From NCBI GenBank assembly GCA_041687475.1, contig JAWLBW010000273.1:1-6549 (forward strand): DNA of 6,549 nucleotides, in the 5' to 3' direction. Shown here piece by piece: positions 5,613 through 6,549 of this stretch (positions are counted from its first letter, which is position 1; each line of letters begins with the position of its first letter). Below the pieces are notes generated by a model. It had not been told where the DNA came from, did not search any database, and saw only the letters and a program-made list of their open reading frames with translations. This DNA comes from JAWLBW01 sp041687475. GTDB taxonomy: Bacteria; J088; JAWLBW01. A program made the translations under genes and the position numbers.

Positions 5613-6549
5613 TCACATGAACGCCATGCCCAGGCTGAACTGCAGCCAGTGACCTTCGGAGCGAATGGAGTCGCCGAAAAAGCCGTGCTCGGAGCTGAAC
5701 AGCGTGAGGGGAAAGCGGTAGTGCACGCCCAGCTCGAGCGGAAGCTTGATCCACCCTTCGGGAAGGGCGGTAATGCCGACCTGCGGACCCAGTCCCATGA
5801 TGAACAGGCGGTTGGGACTCAGCCCCTCGATTCCCCCGTAGAAAAACGGTTCCAGGTCGACGAGGAAACGGGCGGCCCAGCGCCAATGAAATCCGTAGGA
5901 GAAATCGACGGTGAACTGCTCGCCGTCGACGCGTCCGCTGGTCGAACGCAGGCCGATGCGGTAGCTGGTAAGCCACGTGGCCCATTCGCCCAGTTCTTCG
6001 TAAAAGGCCACGTCCAAGCCGAGCTGGTTGCCCTTGCCGGCCACGTCGTTGGCCACCTTGAAGGCCAGGGTCTCGAAGACGAGAGGAGGCGGCGGCACCG
6101 GTATGGAACCGGCCTGCCGGAAGCGGCCAGGCCGAGCGGCATGTTCCTGGCCTGCAACCCGGGTGGCGGCAAGGGGCAGGTATGCGTGCACAAAGCGTTC
6201 GGCCGGTTGTGCGGGGGCTGTGTCGGAAGTTGCGTCGGAAGCCGCTTCGGGTAGGTCGAGCGTACCGCCCAGGGCCCAGTCGACCATGCTGGCGGCGATG
6301 GCCGACACGAGAAACCCGCGTTGGTTGTCGAGCAGGCAATCGCTCGTTTGCTCGGCGCTCAGGACGGCCGACCACTCGCATTCGACCGGCGTCGACAGCG
6401 CCGGACCCAGAAGGTAGGTGTCGCCGAAGGCCACGGTGGGAAAGTGTCCGGCGCTGGTTTCGACAACGGCTACCACGCCCTCACGGCTGTCGTAGTCGTG
6501 ATCGAAGCGGCGATCGCCCAATGAACGGCGGCTGGTAATGGCGCGCATG
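5613..6549 (-). CDS. Outer-membrane beta-barrel-like protein, probably 5'-truncated by the window
   Basis: At least 311 residues are visible. The frame stays open to the right edge. The ATG at 6548 is probably internal, because no signal peptide follows it and the first residues are charged. The C-terminal half (about 158-311) alternates aromatic and polar residues in strand-length blocks, for example near 211-238, 247-259, 266-282 and 300-310. This is typical of a small outer-membrane beta-barrel. The last residues (FSLGMAFM) resemble a barrel-assembly end signal, except that Met follows the Phe. An Ala/Pro/Thr-rich linker (about 101-156, with a run of four Pro) separates this from an N-terminal part of about 100 residues. 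That part has an AGHF motif (33-36), two Cys (57, 71) and a helix near 79-94 ending in DWALGG. It faintly resembles the C-terminal end of an alpha/beta hydrolase, but I am not confident of this. The gene converges on the lipoprotein gene. Confidence 0.7.
   Translation of the reverse strand, partial: MRAITSRRSLGDRRFDHDYDSREGVVAVVETSAGHFPTVAFGDTYLLGPALSTPVECEWSAVLSAEQTSDCLLDNQRGFLVSAIAASMVDWALGGTLDLPEAASDATSDTAPAQPAERFVHAYLPLAATRVAGQEHAARPGRFRQAGSIPVPPPPLVFETLAFKVANDVAGKGNQLGLDVAFYEELGEWATWLTSYRIGLRSTSGRVDGEQFTVDFSYGFHWRWAARFLVDLEPFFYGGIEGLSPNRLFIMGLGPQVGITALPEGWIKLPLELGVHYRFPLTLFSSEHGFFGDSIRSEGHWLQFSLGMAFM

Noticed and set aside
5521..6381. Other frames over the barrel gene (286 codons minus, 217 codons plus)
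   Set aside because: They have low-complexity Arg/Gly/Glu compositions without strand periodicity, so they are shadows of the frame ending at 5613.

Overview
The window looks like chromosomal DNA from a GC-rich, two-membrane (Gram-negative type) bacterium. It shows a lipobox lipoprotein with Ala at position +2, a C-terminal outer-membrane beta-barrel-like protein, Shine-Dalgarno sites and a classic intrinsic terminator. Asp-rich MopE-type metal-binding modules joined to a DUF1565-like beta-helix are known from Myxococcota, other former deltaproteobacteria, spirochaetes and Bacteroidota. I cannot place the organism more precisely from sequence alone. I see no RNA gene, insertion sequence, phage gene or CRISPR array.

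Layout, left to right. Positions 1-252 are apparently non-coding and begin with a run of ten G. A plus-strand cupin gene (253-732) follows. Facing it is a minus-strand pair: a small DoxX-family membrane protein (2115-1693) and then a K+-channel-like protein (1634-726). The channel stop codon overlaps the end of the cupin gene by 7 bp. A 258-bp divergent intergenic region (2116-2373) carries a candidate promoter and a leader hairpin. It leads into the dominant feature, a 1013-residue plus-strand lipoprotein (2374-5415), which is closed by a strong rho-independent terminator (5461-5503). The last gene, on the minus strand (5613 to the right edge), is probably cut by the window. It ends in a beta-barrel-like domain and converges on the lipoprotein gene.

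The genes do not form one obvious pathway. The DoxX and channel genes could be one short membrane-protein transcript, and the cupin gene is probably independent. The lipoprotein is the most notable object. It has a lipid anchor, a poly-acidic linker, ten tandem Asp/Cys-rich modules of about 50 residues, one complete MopE-type motif, a beta-helix, and a Cys-paired C-terminus. Together these suggest a long, metal-stabilised surface stalk presenting a beta-helical head. Function and ligand are inference. The partial barrel protein next door may be another envelope component, but no functional link is shown.
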